Origin: Cynocephalus volans
Lineage: Eukaryota; Chordata; Mammalia; Dermoptera; Cynocephalidae
Direction of reading: 5' to 3'
Length of the DNA stretch: 64,000 nt
Assembly (NCBI RefSeq): GCF_027409185.1
Contig: NC_084463.1
Location: 67,255,852 to 67,319,851 of the forward strand
This document shows positions 12,561 to 24,960 of the stretch, one piece after another. The notes under the pieces were generated by a model that searched no databases, was not told where the DNA came from, and saw only the letters and a program-made list of their open reading frames with translations. The stretch's first letter is position 1. Each line of letters begins with the position of its first letter. The translations under genes were made by a program, and so were the position numbers.

Positions 12561-13740
12561 TACTTCTCCAAGTGAGTATTTACTGCATAATAGCACAGGT
12601 GATGGAATTTAGAGGTTTGAAGATCGAGAGGACAGGTGAAGAAAAGGGTAGGGATATTTATATCCTCATCATATATAAAGGGGAGTTGAGTGATCCTACG
12701 TCAGCCTGTTGGAACAAGAGATGAAGGCTTAGATATGCTTTAAAGCAAAGGGTAACAAATGGAAGAACTAAAAATAATGACATTATCATACTGGGAAGAG
12801 AGATATTAGCAGGGTTAAGGAGGATAAGTAACAAATTTTCAATTATCTTTGCAGGAAGCCAACAGATAGCTTCTGAAGTTGATAAAAAAATAATTGTACT
12901 TGTACAAGCATATTATTTAGAAGCATGGAAGTAAGTACTAGAAGATCTACAACAAAAAATAGTTAAAAGTGGCTGGCTGCCTTTAGAATATGAGGGTGAA
13001 GAGTGGAATTGGGTAAAAGATTTGCTTTTTATTATAATATTCGATATTATCTTACCTATTAAAGAAATACACATATTACTTTGATAAAAATATTTTAAAT
13101 GATTTTTTAAGTCCCTTCATTTACATTACCATGACTATGCAAATAATTCAGTTATAGGGCCAAGTAATGTGCTAAAACTATGGATCCTTTTTTAGAAGTC
13201 ACCTTCTGGGCCACTTGAAATAGAATGTATCTGGAATCAAGATCAAACGTACTATATTCTCTTCACATCTTAGAACAATTTTAATCTCCCTTATATTTGA
13301 ACCATGACTTTCATGGTTAGCTCTTTTTTTAGAGATTCTAACCTTTTTTTGAGATCTAGCCTCTGGTACCATTTTCCCCCAAAATATAACGCTCTTAGAG
13401 TTATTCAACATCTTGATCTAATTTAAATTGATTATTATTTTTCTTTCCCTCAGGTTTTTTTTTCCTTTCTTTTTCTTTTTGGTTTTATATCACTGGTTTT
13501 CCTTGGTGAACCTTGGTTGTCAATTAATACTTAAGAAAGTAGATCTGTGTCAATTTTTCTAGGGAGCTAGTATGTGCTTTTGTGTCAGTCTCCTGTTTCC
13601 CCAGTGTTCTCACTCATGAGTGGGAAGATTGCCTGGGAGCTTTGTGACATAAGTGTAACAAGTCAACCAGCAGGCTTTCTTTAAGGGGTATGTTCAGGTA
13701 GCCAGCTATTAAGCAGGGTGTCCCTTGAATATTAAAATTA
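12561..13740. other. No gene seen
   Basis: Apart from T-rich stretches near 13430-13490, I recognise nothing here. Short open frames lack splice context or family resemblance. Confidence 0.5.
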
Positions 13741-13750
13741 AATGGATTTT

Positions 13751-13890
13751 GGGCCGAGCCCGTGGCACGCTTGGTAGAGTGCTGCGCTGGGAGCGTGGCG
13801 ACTCTCCCGCCGCGGGTTCGGATCCCATATAGGAATGACCGGTGCACTCACTGGCTGAGTGCTGGTCACGAAAAAGACAAAAAAAAAAAA
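13751..13890 (+). mobile_element. CYN SINE, GC-rich subfamily
   Basis: It has a tRNA-like head with B box (gggttcggatccc), then gaatgaccggtgcactcact and an A-tail. The target-site duplication attaaatggatttt is at about 13737-13750 and 13891-13904. The middle carries a ctcccgccgcggg segment not present in the dimer type. Confidence 0.88.
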
Positions 13891-13958
13891 ATTAAATGGA
13901 TTTTACTGTGGAGTGCCAAAGCCATGCTAGAACTAGCTTTCCCAAATAGTTCATCTGA

Positions 13959-14056
13959 TTTTTTTTCTTTTGGCACCTGGCCTGTACAGGGATCTGAACC
14001 CTTGACCTTGGTGTTATAACACCATCCTCTAAACAACTGAGCTAACCAGACAGCCT
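13959..14056 (-). mobile_element. CYN SINE, monomer
   Basis: This is a minus-oriented single tRNA-Ile-like unit (minus-strand B box gggttcagatccc) with its tail at the low end and a diverged target duplication (tctgattttt and tttgactttt). Confidence 0.75.
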
Positions 14057-14600
14057 ATTTGACTTTTCTTTTTTAAAAAGAGATAAGCCTTCAGGGTTTG
14101 GTGGCGGTTTTTTGGGTTTTATTTTAGGGGGGGGGGTGTTTTGTTTTGTTTTGTTTTGTTTTTCCTAACAGTATATGTTAATCTACCAGCAGATTTTGAC
14201 TAGTGGTAAATATCCTTCTACCAGCAGCTCTGGGTCTGGAAGTGACAGTGGAGACAAATGGCACAGCTGTTCCATGTACAGGCCTTCAATTAACACCTTG
14301 TCTTCTGTCCTTATCCTTCCAGCCCTTTTAAATTGCTAACTCCAAATTCATATCTTTTTAGGGGTTCTGATGACAAACCAGTGTCCTCACTGTAGCCCCC
14401 TGAAGTGCGTCTAGGCAAGTGCTTCTACACAGTTTTGTCCAACAGGATGCTATCATGGAGGTTCAGTTTTCCAGAAAATTGATAAAATTTCTTCTCGGCT
14501 CATGAACACCCTCCTCTCTGTTATGGATTAACCTTCTATATATTGTCATTTCAATGGGGTCCTAGAGGGATAGAAGGTGAAAATGTGTGCTCAGTCTACC

Positions 14601-14604
<4 letters not shown>

Positions 14605-14643
<39 letters not shown>
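14605..14643. repeat. (CA)n microsatellite
   Basis: An uninterrupted CA dinucleotide run of about 20 units, likely polymorphic. Confidence 0.95.
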
Positions 14644-14645
<2 letters not shown>

Positions 14646-15424
14646 CTTTATTTATATACATGGCTTCTCTACTGAAGCTCTCTTAAAGGTAAGTGTATTA
14701 TAAAATGTCCAGCATAGTGCCAAGAATATAAAACAGTTATTCAAAGATGTCTGGCTGGGGACATGGGAGAAAAGAAGTCACAAATGACAGAAAAGCATAA
14801 GCCTGGATAATGAGTATGTTAATGGAACCAACAAAGAAAGAGTAGGTTTTAAAAGAAAATTATTATTTTAGTGTTGAAAATCAATGTATGTCTCAGCATA
14901 GGTTTTATGGCTTTAGTAGAGTCAAAAGAGGCAAATAATGGAAGCTATTTTGCAAAATTTAGTTAACTGATACAAAGGTTGTCTTGTGTGCTAGAAACAG
15001 AGCTATACCACTTCACACAAAGTTATCAGGCACAGAGTACTGCTGCTATCAGAGAGAAAAGAGTGAAGTCATTGTAGGTCTTGACTCAACTTGGAATATT
15101 CCTTATACCTATAAGGTCAGCTCTATCAATACAACAGCTTGATAACTACTACATTAACCCAGATATAAACTTTAAGCTCTCCAAGAGTAGGTACTCAATA
15201 AATATTTAATGAGTGAATATATCCCTAATACCTGCTCACAAACCTGATTCCTGCGTCAAGAAATAAAAGGTTTAGAGATGAAAGTCAAATGAACCTATTA
15301 GTGACACTTTCTTGATAGTAAGTAGCCTTTTCATTGATTATCAAAGAGCCTGGCCCTGACCAGGAACTGAATAAATATGTGTGAAGCTAATGAAATAATT
15401 AATTATAACTTTTTGAAACTTAAA

Positions 15425-15555
15425 AAAAAGTGTGCTTTTAAAGTGAAGGGTGGTATACAATTCTGTACATATGCCAAAACTACTGAATTGTATATTTTAG
15501 GCAGGTGAACTTTATGATATAAATTATATCTTAATAAAGCTGCTAAATAAACTCA
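15425..15555 (+). mobile_element. L1M 3' tail next to the C11orf65 exon
   Basis: The plus strand reads tgaactttatgatataaatt then atatcttaataaagct, the tail of an old L1M. It ends one base from the C11orf65 exon, so the donor-side intron bases come from this region. Confidence 0.65.
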
Positions 15556-15556
15556 C

Positions 15557-15646
15557 AAGGAAACTTTTCCAGGCCTGCTGAATGATTCTGGCAGCTTTAT
15601 CCTGCTTTGTAAATTCTGATTCCTGTTGCCAAGGCATTTGAAAGTC
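15557..15646 (-). CDS. C11orf65: C11orf65 (MFI) first coding exon
   Basis: C11orf65, also called mitochondrial fission inhibitor (MFI), is reported to act on Drp1-dependent fission. The acceptor ctgttag at 15647 leads into a 5' UTR stub and ATG at 15637-15635. The peptide is MPWQQESEFTKQDKAARIIQ followed by QAWKSFL, ending at donor GTGAGT after 15557 (phase 0). AARIIQQAWKSF is an IQ-motif-like helix. It matches the human N-terminus I remember almost residue for residue. Frame and splice sites are intact. The later exons would lie below position 15557, but I do not recognise any in the remaining 15.5 kb, which is mostly L1. Position relative to POGLUT3 and EXPH5 agrees with human 11q22.3. Confidence 0.88.
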
Positions 15647-15799
15647 CTAACAGAAAATAATAAAAAAGGATATATTTAAAGTTATTTGATATGCTTTGTA
15701 ATAAAATCATCACTAGAACTCAATGAAAATTAGATAGACAGTTGTATAAATGAAGCAATGAAAAGAAAATATGGTATCAAAATAATTATAATAAAAATT

Positions 15800-16015
15800 A
15801 AAACTCACCTATCATTGATTGCCTAATATGTACCAATTTGTTTATTTTTTCTAATTCCAACAACAATCCTGCATAGCAGATTTTACTAATATGCTTGTAT
15901 TTGAGATGAGAAGACTGAGCTTCGAGGCCTAAGGTCAAATAGTGAGTAACAAAGCCAGTACTGAATCCAAGTCTCTTTGTCTTTAAAATCCACAACCTTA
16001 GCATACTCTGTTGTA
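15800..16015 (+). mobile_element. MIR
   Basis: Conserved MIR core text (gagatgagaagactgagc and aggtcaaatagtgagtaaca) in plus orientation. Confidence 0.7.
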
Positions 16016-16036
16016 TGACTTCAAATAAACATTTTC

Positions 16037-16208
16037 TTTTCTTTTTTTTTTTTAAAGATGACCGGTAAGGGGATCTTAACCCTTGACTTGGTGCTGTCAG
16101 CACCACGCTCACCCAGTGAGCTAACTGGCCATCCCTATATGGGATCCGAACACGTGGCCTTGGTGTTATCAGCACCACACTCTCCCGAGTGAGCCACAGG
16201 CCGGCCCC
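16037..16208 (-). mobile_element. CYN SINE, dimer
   Basis: A minus-oriented dimer with poly-A tail at the low end. Target duplication caaataaacatttt(c)ttt lies at about 16022 and 16208. Confidence 0.88.
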
Positions 16209-16559
16209 CAAATAAACATTTCTTAACACGCATAGAGACAGATTTGCATCCACAAAATTGCCCAGGCCGCTAAACCTAGAATTAGAGATGATTCCAGATT
16301 TTTTCTCTCTTTTTGACTATTAACTACATCGACTACTTAATACATAATGCATTAAGTTGTCAAAAAAAGATGAAGTTTGACTAGTAAGGAACAAACAAAA
16401 TCACTAATTCTAATAATAATTTGTTTTAATACTGTGAAGAATTTAGAAATAGTCAGAAAGACATTATAATTTGAGTCCTTTAAAAAGGTGCAGTGAGCTA
16501 AATTATTATTTATGCTTCTTGAACATTTATACCTTAAAAATCATCTCATTCAAAATTGA

Positions 16560-17125
16560 ATGACTGAAATACTGCCATTTGTGGCAACATGGATGAATTG
16601 AGAGAAAATCATGTTAAGTGAAATAAGCCAGGCATAGAAAGAGAAATACCACATGTCCTCACTCGTAAGTGGGAGCTAAATAATAAACAAATATGGGCAG
16701 ACCCCCCCCCCTTGTGGCTCACTCGGGAGAGTGCGGCGCTGGGAGAGCAGCAGCGCTCCCGCCGCGGGTTCGGATCGGATCCTATATAGGGATGGCCGGT
16801 TCGCTCACTGGCTGAGCGCGGTCACAAAAATGGACAAAAAAATAAAAATAAAATAAACAAATACATTTTTTTAAAAAAAGAAAGATACAACAATCATAAT
16901 ATGTTGAACTTTCAAAAGGAGGGAAAAAAACTGAGTTACAGAGGTATGACAGGAAGGGGCGGTTGGTGAAGGAGGAACTGGTAAAAGGCCACAAAAAATG
17001 TTTACATTGTATAATGTTGAATATACTAATTATCCTGATTTGAGCATCACATATTGCACACAGGTAACGATATAAACTCTGTACCCCACAGATATGTATA
17101 ATCAACTGCATTACAATAAAAAAAG
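16560..17125 (+). mobile_element. L1 3' end with nested CYN SINE
   Basis: L1 3' sequence (ataccacatgtcctcactcg, gtgggagctaaa) is interrupted at 16695-16848 by a SINE and continues to a tail at about 17110-17125. Confidence 0.85.
16695..16848 (+). mobile_element. CYN SINE, GC-rich subfamily
   Basis: Plus orientation, with the gctcccgccgcgggttcgg segment, a duplicated cggat, a C10 run near the head and an A-rich tail. Target duplication aataaacaaata flanks it. Confidence 0.88.
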
Positions 17126-17129
17126 AAAA

Positions 17130-19030
17130 ATTGAATGACTAATTAGGTCAAATAATGAAACTGTTCCAGTGTTCTCCAGTGTTATCAGAAGAGTGATATG
17201 GAAGAATTTTCTCTTTGTGTAGGTTATATCAATTATATACAACAACTGTATTCATTTTTCAGAATTCATAATAAGAAGAAATACAAAGTATACACAATTA
17301 ATTCATTGCTTTGGTAGTTTTCTTACATATAACTACAGAAGGAAGACTAGTGAACTAAAAGACTGAAGATGTATTTTAGTTTTAGTTCCTACCGCTACTT
17401 AACGTAACCTGGGACAAGTAGCTTAACATCTTAAGGCTTTAGTTTCATCATTTGCAAAATGAAAGCACTGCAATAAATTAACTCCAAAGTACTTTTAGTT
17501 TCACAACTCTGAGTTTACATTATAAAGGGCATAATGCTCTAATGGTCAAATTAAAGGGGGGGGGGAGCTTTGCATTGAACACAGGGAGAAACATGGATTT
17601 TACTCAATCTCAGAGTTAGTAATAATTCACAGCATGTCATGCATTGCATTTACAGTAAAAATACGGTTCTGAGATGCTTTCTCATAGTCCAAAATAAATA
17701 AATTTTGCTTCAAAGTTTAAAATTCTGAACTGCTGCTTGTAAAATGCAATATGTATAAGGATTTACAAATCCCAGAACGCTGAAATATTTAAACATACAA
17801 CACACATCTATTAAAATGTGTGCTATATTTAGAGAGACACAGACCAAACATAAAAACTACCTAAAGCATATGCTATTTATAGAGAAAATAAAAGAAAAAC
17901 CTATTTATATTTTTTCTTAATTTGTTATTTTCTCTCTTGGTGTTTAAAATCATTCAGAAGCTTAAAACTAAAGGTGTTTTCTTCCTAACTGTGTTTATTG
18001 TTGAGTTTCTTAAATAAACATTTTTAATAGTAGGAGAAGGTTCTCTATGAAAAAGAATTTGTCTTTTTTCTTTCCTTACAAATAGCTTTAACAAAAGGGA
18101 AGCACGGGGAGATTAAGTCTTCAGGCTCTGAAGATAGACCAGGATTTAAGTCTCAACAAATTCTACTTCATACTTAGCTGTTTGATCCTGCATAATTTAC
18201 TTAACTTATTCAAATTTCAGGTTTTTCATTTGTAAAATATAGGGACTGAGAGTACCTACCTCATAAAATTATGAAAATTAAGTCAGATAATACAGATAAA
18301 GCATTTAGTACAGTTTCTGGCCCACCATAACCACTCAATAAATCTTATAGACTATTACAATACAAACTATTTTCTAAAATAAGAACTATTCATGTGTATT
18401 ATTCTGTTTAAAAAATTGATGTAACTGGACATTTTAAGCACAACTATTCTCTTAATTTACAAAGAAGTATTAGAACAAATGAGAAGGAATAATATTTGGG
18501 GTGTAAAAGATTTGTTAATTTTGACCAAAGGACAGTATTTCAAGAAATTCTCTTTCTAGTCAACAGATGGAGAAATAACAAAATATAGTTTATCTTTGTA
18601 TTTTAGGACACTTCAGGAAAAAGTTTTCCTTGTGAATGATGTGATAACCAGTTTTAATAAGTTTTAAAGACACTGTCACTATTTGTCATTAAAAGAGATA
18701 AACATAGAAGATAACTCTGTCATCTGAAATTTATTAATTTAAAAAATCATATCAAAATGTGACAAAAAATAGAAAAATAATTATAATAAATTTTGATACA
18801 TTGTGGTCACCTCTATTCATTACTCTTAGGTTTTCTTGTCCATGTTCTTTTTTACTGGTCAACATATACAATACAGTTATTATTTGGTTATAAAATCAGG
18901 ACAATTAAAAAATAGCATTAGAAATATATTAAAAATATCATTCCCTATTTAACATCTCATTACTGTTTAAAATCCAAAATATTTCAAAACACTGTCTAGA
19001 CTTATTTACTTTAAAGGATATTATGTAAAC
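17130..19030. other. Intergenic or C11orf65 intron, fossil MIRs only
   Basis: MIR-like fragments are visible at about 17390-17500 and 18120-18350. A G9 run lies near 17557. No coding exon is recognised. Confidence 0.55.
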
Positions 19031-19039
19031 AATACACAA

Positions 19040-19935
19040 ATTCAAACAATATAGAACTACAGAGTAAAAAGTAAAAATTGTGCATCCCCCATTTCTTCTA
19101 GCCCAGTTCTGTCTTCAAAGGCTATCTCTGTTAATAGATGTGTTTCTTCCAGATCTTTTCTTATATATTTAAAATTTTTAAATATACGTATATGTGCCTG
19201 TGTACATACATATGCACATAGTTTATATATATGAGTACATTTGTATATAATATACACATTGTATATACACAAATATCTTCTATATACACATATACAAACA
19301 CATATATATGTTTGAATGAATGTGATCAAACTATATATATATATTTTTTTACTCAACAATATTTGTTGAAGACTGCTCCATGTTAATACATATAGATCCT
19401 ACTCATTCTTTTTATAGCTGCACAGTATTCCTAAGTATGGATGTCATAATTTACTTAATCTTTCCATTCATTATTGGACATTCAGATTGTTTCTTTTTTT
19501 TGGTTATGATTGCAAAAGGAATATCCTAGTACATATATTTGTGTATATGTGCAACTATTCTTGTAGGATAGATTTTTAGAAGTGGAATTGCTGTGACAAA
19601 AGGTATTCACATATATATTTGCATTGACTCTCTCTGGGAAGGGATACAAGTAACTGTTAAAAGTATTTGTCTCTAGGGAGGGCCCAGCAGACCAAGGGAC
19701 CTAGGTCCAGGAATGAAAGAGATATTATTCCAGTATACTCTTTTATACTGTTTGGTTTTTTTCACAATGTGCATGTAGTTCACATATATGAGGGTACTAC
19801 AAAAAGTTAATGTAAAGATTAGCATTACCTTTTAATTCTATTTTTCCATGAACTTTTTGAAGTATATAACTCTATTTTTTTAAAAAAGAGCATGTATATT
19901 AAAATTTTGACACTGTCAAATTGTCCTAAAAAATG
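19040..19935 (-). mobile_element. Old L1M 3' sequence
   Basis: Phrases such as tttgtgtatatgtgcaacta and agaagtggaattgctgtgac are the complement of L1M 3' sequence. A (TA/CA)n-rich patch (19170-19350) lies within it. It is interrupted by a MITE (19792-19870) and by the composite element at 19936. Confidence 0.65.
19792..19870. mobile_element. Mariner-like MITE with terminal inverted repeats
   Basis: The left end gagggtactacaaaaagtta pairs with the right end aactttttgaagtat in inverted form, with TA-type flanks. A second copy lies at 37158-37243. Confidence 0.6.
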
Positions 19936-20652
19936 TTGTCCTGTGTACCCCTCTCCCACAACCAGGCACACTGTGCCAGCACCTCAGGGCCCACGCTGGT
20001 ACCCAAGGAATAGAGAAGGGGACCGGACCCCTCCTCCCACAACCAGGTACACCGTGCCAGCGCCTCAGGGCCCAACCAGGGACCAGAGGCATGGAGAAGG
20101 GAACCAGACACACCCCACAACCAGGCATACCGCCAGCACCAAGGAGCATGCCAAAAACATCACCTCCATGTGGGTGGCCCTCCAAAGCCAAGACAATAAC
20201 CATGGCTGCCACGAAAGTGGCTAGACAGCACAACCACCATGCAGATGGTCCACCAACCACTGGAGTGCATTGACACAAGGAGAGTCACCAGCAGAAATAA
20301 AGAAAAGAAGAGGCTATCTCTCTCCACAAAGCCCATTTCAGAGTGACAGAAGTTTCCACTCTATGATAATATCAGGTGTGACCTGATCACACCTCTCAGC
20401 ATTGGACAGATCATCTAGGCAACAAATTGACAGAGTAACCATTATTCTTTGAGAAGAAGAGAAGAAATCTAGGGTAATTAGAGGGAGAGGGTGGAGTGAG
20501 ACGGGGGTTGGGAGAGATTGGACAAGGGGTATGAAGAATAATTACAATTTGTACCAATATATATGCTAGTAATATTGATTTGATTAACATATCTCAATGT
20601 TGAACCCCAAAAATATGTATAATCAATTTTGGTTCAATAAATAAATTTAAAA
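19936..20652 (+). mobile_element. Composite retroelement with 80-bp tandem repeats and L1-like 3' end
   Basis: The GC-rich 5' part has about 2.5 tandem units beginning acaaccagg at 19958, 20039 and 20117 (spacing 81 and 78). A unique middle section (20150-20500) follows. The 3' end (20560-20640) is homologous to the L1 tails in this window, with aatatgtataatcaat, then AATAAATAAA and poly-A. The short repeat aaaaaatg on both sides may be the target duplication. It is either an SVA-like composite or an internally deleted L1 with 5' UTR monomers. Confidence 0.6.
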
Positions 20653-21049
20653 AAAAAATGACCTATGGGAGTGCTTAATTCTAGATTTTACAAAAGTAAA
20701 AAACTAAAAACATAAATAGGACATTAGGGCTATAGTATGTCTTTTAATACTCTTTCCAAGAACTAAACTGTGTGATTTTTATCTTTATCAATGGATAGTG
20801 ATTGGTTTTCACATATAAAGCAACACACGTGTGTGATATCATGATAGCATTAGTGCTAAGTCATGAAAATTTCATCACTTTCCCAAATACATTCCAAATT
20901 TTGTAGATAAAAATTTAATACAGTTTTAAAAATCCCTTTTAATTGACTGTGTGAACATGTTGTAGCCAACTTATTGGGCACTTTGATCAAAATAATTTTA
21001 CCCAGGCTTTCTGCACATACCTGCTTCCTTCTTCTCCTGTGACATAGGC

Positions 21050-21260
21050 TAAAGGGTGTTTAGAGGCTGCCAAAAAAGTAAGCTATTATTATCTTCTATT
21101 GAAATAATCAATATCCTTATTTGTGTATTTGTTGAACATGTTTACTATCTATATCATCTCCCTACAATTAAGTTCCTTCAGAGCAGACTATTTCTTCTCA
21201 TTTATTGCTATATCCCTCATTTCCAGCAAACAGTAGGTGATCAATAAAAAATACTAGTTG
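21050..21260 (+). mobile_element. L2 3' fragment
   Basis: The text from about 21130 (gttccttcagagcagac ... acagtaggtgatcaataaa) has the pattern of LINE-2 3' ends. Confidence 0.6.
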
Positions 21261-21269
21261 GATGACTGA

Positions 21270-21430
21270 AAAGGAGATTGGTTAAATAAATTATCATGCA
21301 TTCATACAATAGAATACAGTGAAAATATTAAAAGTGATGCTGTAAATGTACCTATTGACATGTAAAATGGTTTATATCATGATGTTCAATTTTTAAAAAG
21401 CAGTGTATTAAACAATCTGTAATAAGCTAT
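21270..21430 (+). mobile_element. L1M tail fragment
   Basis: Old L1M 3' text (cattcatacaatagaatac) runs on for about 150 bases. Confidence 0.5.
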
Positions 21431-22089
21431 TTGTATTAACTCCTCCCTTCCTTATTCTTATATTGTATGCAATTAAAAATTTGGGCCCTATTTAGTGTTA
21501 CAGCAGGATTTTTTCTTTTTTAATTAGTAAGATGAGGGAAGGGGATGAGTGTGTATGTGTGTGTTGTGGTTGTTTGTGTGTAAGAAAGCTAAATCCTCGT
21601 TTTGTATTGATAAGAAGTTACCAGATAATGGCTAAATCTTGAAGAAAAAAAAAAGTAAAGAAAAGTAGAATAACACGTTACTTAAAATGTTATTTTAAGG
21701 AGGTAAAAACCAAAAAGAAGTGCATGTGCAATAAAGAAGATAGAATAGTGGGACAGAGAATGATCAGGGGCATTTTAACACAAGTAGTAAGGGAAATCCT
21801 CTCCAGTGGAGAGACATATTCATGATGGAAAGAGTCAACTATAGGAAAATCTGGTGGAACAAGGTTCCAGGCACAGGGAACAGCAGATAAAAATGCCCTG
21901 AGATAAGGAATTTGGTGATTTCAAGTGGCTGAAAGAAAACAGTGTCAGTGGAGGTCAGAGAAAAGAGACAGGTGTGGAGTATGCATAAAGCAAATGTACT
22001 TCACAGGGCCTGGTTTTCCAAAGCCTTGCAGTTTCAAATATTGACCTTGCAAACGACAGGAAATTTTCCCCAGGCTATATATAGTCTCT

Positions 22090-22510
22090 ATTGTAAGATA
22101 AAGAACTGTAACACAGCAAGGTTGCTGGCTCAAAGACAGACAGGTTACTGACTGATATGTCAAGATACTGGGAAATTGCTGTAAGAAGAGAATGTTTGCT
22201 AAAATCAAGCTTTTGTTAGTGGATAGACTTAATTGCATTATAGAATGTTGCCTTGCTTGTCTTACTCAATGTTACCAGTTTCTATTGTTAAACTTGTTAA
22301 ACTACACTTAGCAAAAACCCCACCTATGTTCTCTTCCTGTAACTTCCTGGTCTGTAGAAAAAATGTGGGAAGAGAACTCCAATTCGTGGTTAATTTCCCA
22401 AATGAAAGGAATGCCTCTCTCTTGAGGGTTCCGGGAGATTAACCCCTTTTCGGGGCTTCTCACTGCTCAGAAGAGATGGGCTTTGAGTAATCTTTGGCAG
22501 CTCTGTCACC
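22090..22510 (+). mobile_element. Possible ERV LTR fragment
   Basis: The composition and order (cctgtaacttcctggtctg, gagattaaccccttttcggg, a CA-rich end) look like U3-R-U5 of an ERV LTR. Borders and family are not fixed. Confidence 0.35.
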
Positions 22511-22755
22511 CAGGGAAAAGGGGTGACAAATCCGTGGGAGGCAAAGCAACAGACAGGAGAGTGAGAGTTAGGATCAGGGAGGAAGGTAGGAGCCACATTA
22601 TACTTATACTGGAAATCAACTGGAATGGTTTCAGTAGTTTACTGAATGAAGCTTGTGCTGGGGCTCAATAGAGTCAAATTTTGCATTTTCAGGAATTTTG
22701 TGATCTGGTCTTTAAACAAAGCCATTATTAAAAATTAAATTATTTAAGCCTATTA

Positions 22756-22934
22756 CAGGGTTTAACAGTGGAACTATTGATATTTTGGGCTTGATAATTT
22801 TCAGTGGTGTGGATTGTCCTGTGCATGGTAGGACTTTAGCCGGATGTCTCTCCTCTATTAACCAGGTACCAGTAGCACAATTTTGATGACCAAAAAACAT
22901 CTGCAGCCATTTCCCTGGTTGAGAACCACTGGCC
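22756..22934 (+). mobile_element. MER20 (hAT-Charlie) DNA transposon
   Basis: It starts cagggtttaacagtggaact and ends ggttgagaaccactgg, the characteristic ends of MER20. The internal phrase tgtcctgtgcatggtaggac also fits. Confidence 0.85.
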
Positions 22935-22939
22935 TATTG

Positions 22940-23900
22940 TATCTGCAAGGTGGAAATACTATATTAATGGTGCACTACTGCTCATCTCTTCCCAATTCCT
23001 GAGGCCATGTCAGTAGCTTGAAATTGGCCATGGTGAGAGTATTCACATCACAGAAATTGTGAAATACTACAAATCAGTACTTGATTTATTGTTTTGTTGG
23101 TTGTCTAGATTTAAGAAAGTGATGGTGAACATGTTAAGTAATGCAGATTAAATTTAAAAGTGTGTCATATATGTTACCATTACATATGAATAGCACAAAA
23201 TATTGAAGAAATATTTTCCAGTATTCAAAATTACTATCTGACTCAAATAAGTCACTCACATCATTGAGGAACAGTGAGATTCCACATATTTTAAGAAAGA
23301 GAACCTGCTTAATTGTGTCAAATGCTTCTGAAGGGTCAAGTAAATTGAGAATAAAGAATTAGATTTGGCCAGATAAAGTCACTAGTAGTCTTGGTAAGTA
23401 CTGTTTCAGTGGAGTCCCAGGGAGGAAAGAATGGGGTGGGCTGAAGAAGAGGGAAAGTTGAGACAGTAAGTACAGTAACAATTCTTTGGGGCACTGTAAG
23501 GGACAGGAGAGAAGGGGTAGAAGCTAGGGGTGGGAATGGATTCAAGAGTTGGGTTTTTTTCGGTTTTCAATATGGGAGATATTAAAGCATGTTAAGATGT
23601 TGTATATGATATGACCCAGTAGTGAGGGAGAAATTAAAGGTGTAAGGGAGGGATAAATTAAAGGATGAAACTCTTTGAGTAGGTGCAATAGGACACAGTC
23701 CAGAGAAGAAAGATGGGTAGGGCAGTTGCTTGCTTTAGATAAGAAATAAGACGATTTCATGTGGTTATTATGAGGTTCCAAATCAATTAATCAATGCGAA
23801 AACATTCATAAATTGTCAGACTCTGTACTATCAAACCACTGCTCAGGTAATGAAGTGTATCTTACTACATCCAGGTGCTACCTGCAGATTCAGAGACAAA
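22940..23900. other. No gene seen
   Basis: Unassigned AT-rich sequence. A purine-rich patch at about 23400-23540 opens frames on the minus strand without any recognisable product. Confidence 0.5.
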
Positions 23901-23905
23901 GATTT

Positions 23906-24037
23906 TTTTTTTTTGTCTTTTTCGTGACCAGCACTCACTCAGCCAGTGAATGCACCGGCCATTCCTATATAGGATCCGAACCCGCGGCGGGAGCGTCGCC
24001 GCGCTCCCAGCGCCGCACTCTCCCGAGTGCGCCAGGG
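23906..24037 (-). mobile_element. CYN SINE, GC-rich subfamily
   Basis: Minus orientation, with the ccgcggcgggagcgtcgccg segment. Target duplication gacaaagatttt lies on both sides (about 23895 and 24038). Confidence 0.88.
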
Positions 24038-24479
24038 GACAAAGATTTTACAAGCGTATTACCTACTTTGGGAGATACGATCCCAAATCAATGATAACTT
24101 TTATTATACTGATCTACCTTTAGACTTTGTGAGAAAAAGCCCACAAGATGTATTTGGCTTCTCCTTTTCACTTACTTTAAAAGATGTGAAATAACTTGCT
24201 GGGATCGGAACCCATACTTCTTAACTCCTGTACTAAATTTTATTGATAAACGTGTTTCATGCTCTTGATCAGTTTCGAAATTTCGCTTTTCCTTTTTACC
24301 TGTGGTCCTTCCTATTGAGGAAGGGGACAGACAACTACTTAACCTGCTCCTTAAAAACGCCTTTCCCTTTTTCACCTCTTAATAGTTAAATGACAAAACG
24401 TAAAACCATATCATGAGTCGAACAGAAAAAAAAAGTCCAGAAAAAAATGTGAAGTAGTTGAACAAGTATTTCCTCCTCC

Positions 24480-24960
24480 GTCGGAAGAACGAAGTAGGGA
24501 GTGGGGGTCTGACAGCGCGCAGGATGGACAAGGAGGGCTTTTCAAGCAGACCCACGCAATTTCACCAACGGCAAGGCAAGGAAGCGCCGCGGAAGGGGTT
24601 AATCCCGGGGAGATTATAAACTGGAGGCGGGAGGCCTAATGGGGGGCTTCAGAGGGAAGAAACGTCCTTACGAGGAACGGAGGGGCACGGACATCAAGGG
24701 GATAGGGACTTTAGGGCCCTGAAGCAGGGAAGGCTCAGACCAGTGGCCACAGAGACGAGGGGAACAGGCGTGGTACCGGCTGAGAGGGCGGGGACACCAG
24801 TCCCTTCACCTGCCAATTGACGCTGGCCCGGGTTCCACTTGTTTCTTTGGTAACGTCGCAGGCGGAAATGACGAAAATCTAGTTCCGTTCCCCCCCCCCC
24901 GCCGCCCCCTTAGCCCCGCCTTCCAGGCCCCGCCGCTCGGTCCCGAGCTTCCCTCCACCC
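24480..24960 (-). promoter_or_regulatory. C11orf65: CpG island, likely C11orf65 promoter and noncoding exon 1
   Basis: This is a GC- and CpG-rich block in AT-rich DNA with a C-run and CCGCC/CCCCGCC boxes at 24889-24935. It lies about 9 kb upstream (minus sense) of the C11orf65 coding exon and about 7 kb beyond the POGLUT3 stop, as expected from the human layout. Minus-strand donor candidates are CAG|GTGAAG near 24808 and CTC|GTAAGG near 24670. Which one is used cannot be told from sequence. Confidence 0.65.

Noticed and set aside
13751-13890. A functional tRNA-Ile gene
   Set aside because: The B box is present but there is no foldable acceptor stem, and it has a tail and target duplication: it is a SINE.
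15798-16253. Minus-strand open frame of 151 codons
   Set aside because: It is made of CYN SINE and MIR sequence joined by chance.
19892-20278. Proline-rich plus frame and its antisense frame
   Set aside because: They are translations of the GC-rich tandem repeat of a retroelement, without gene context.
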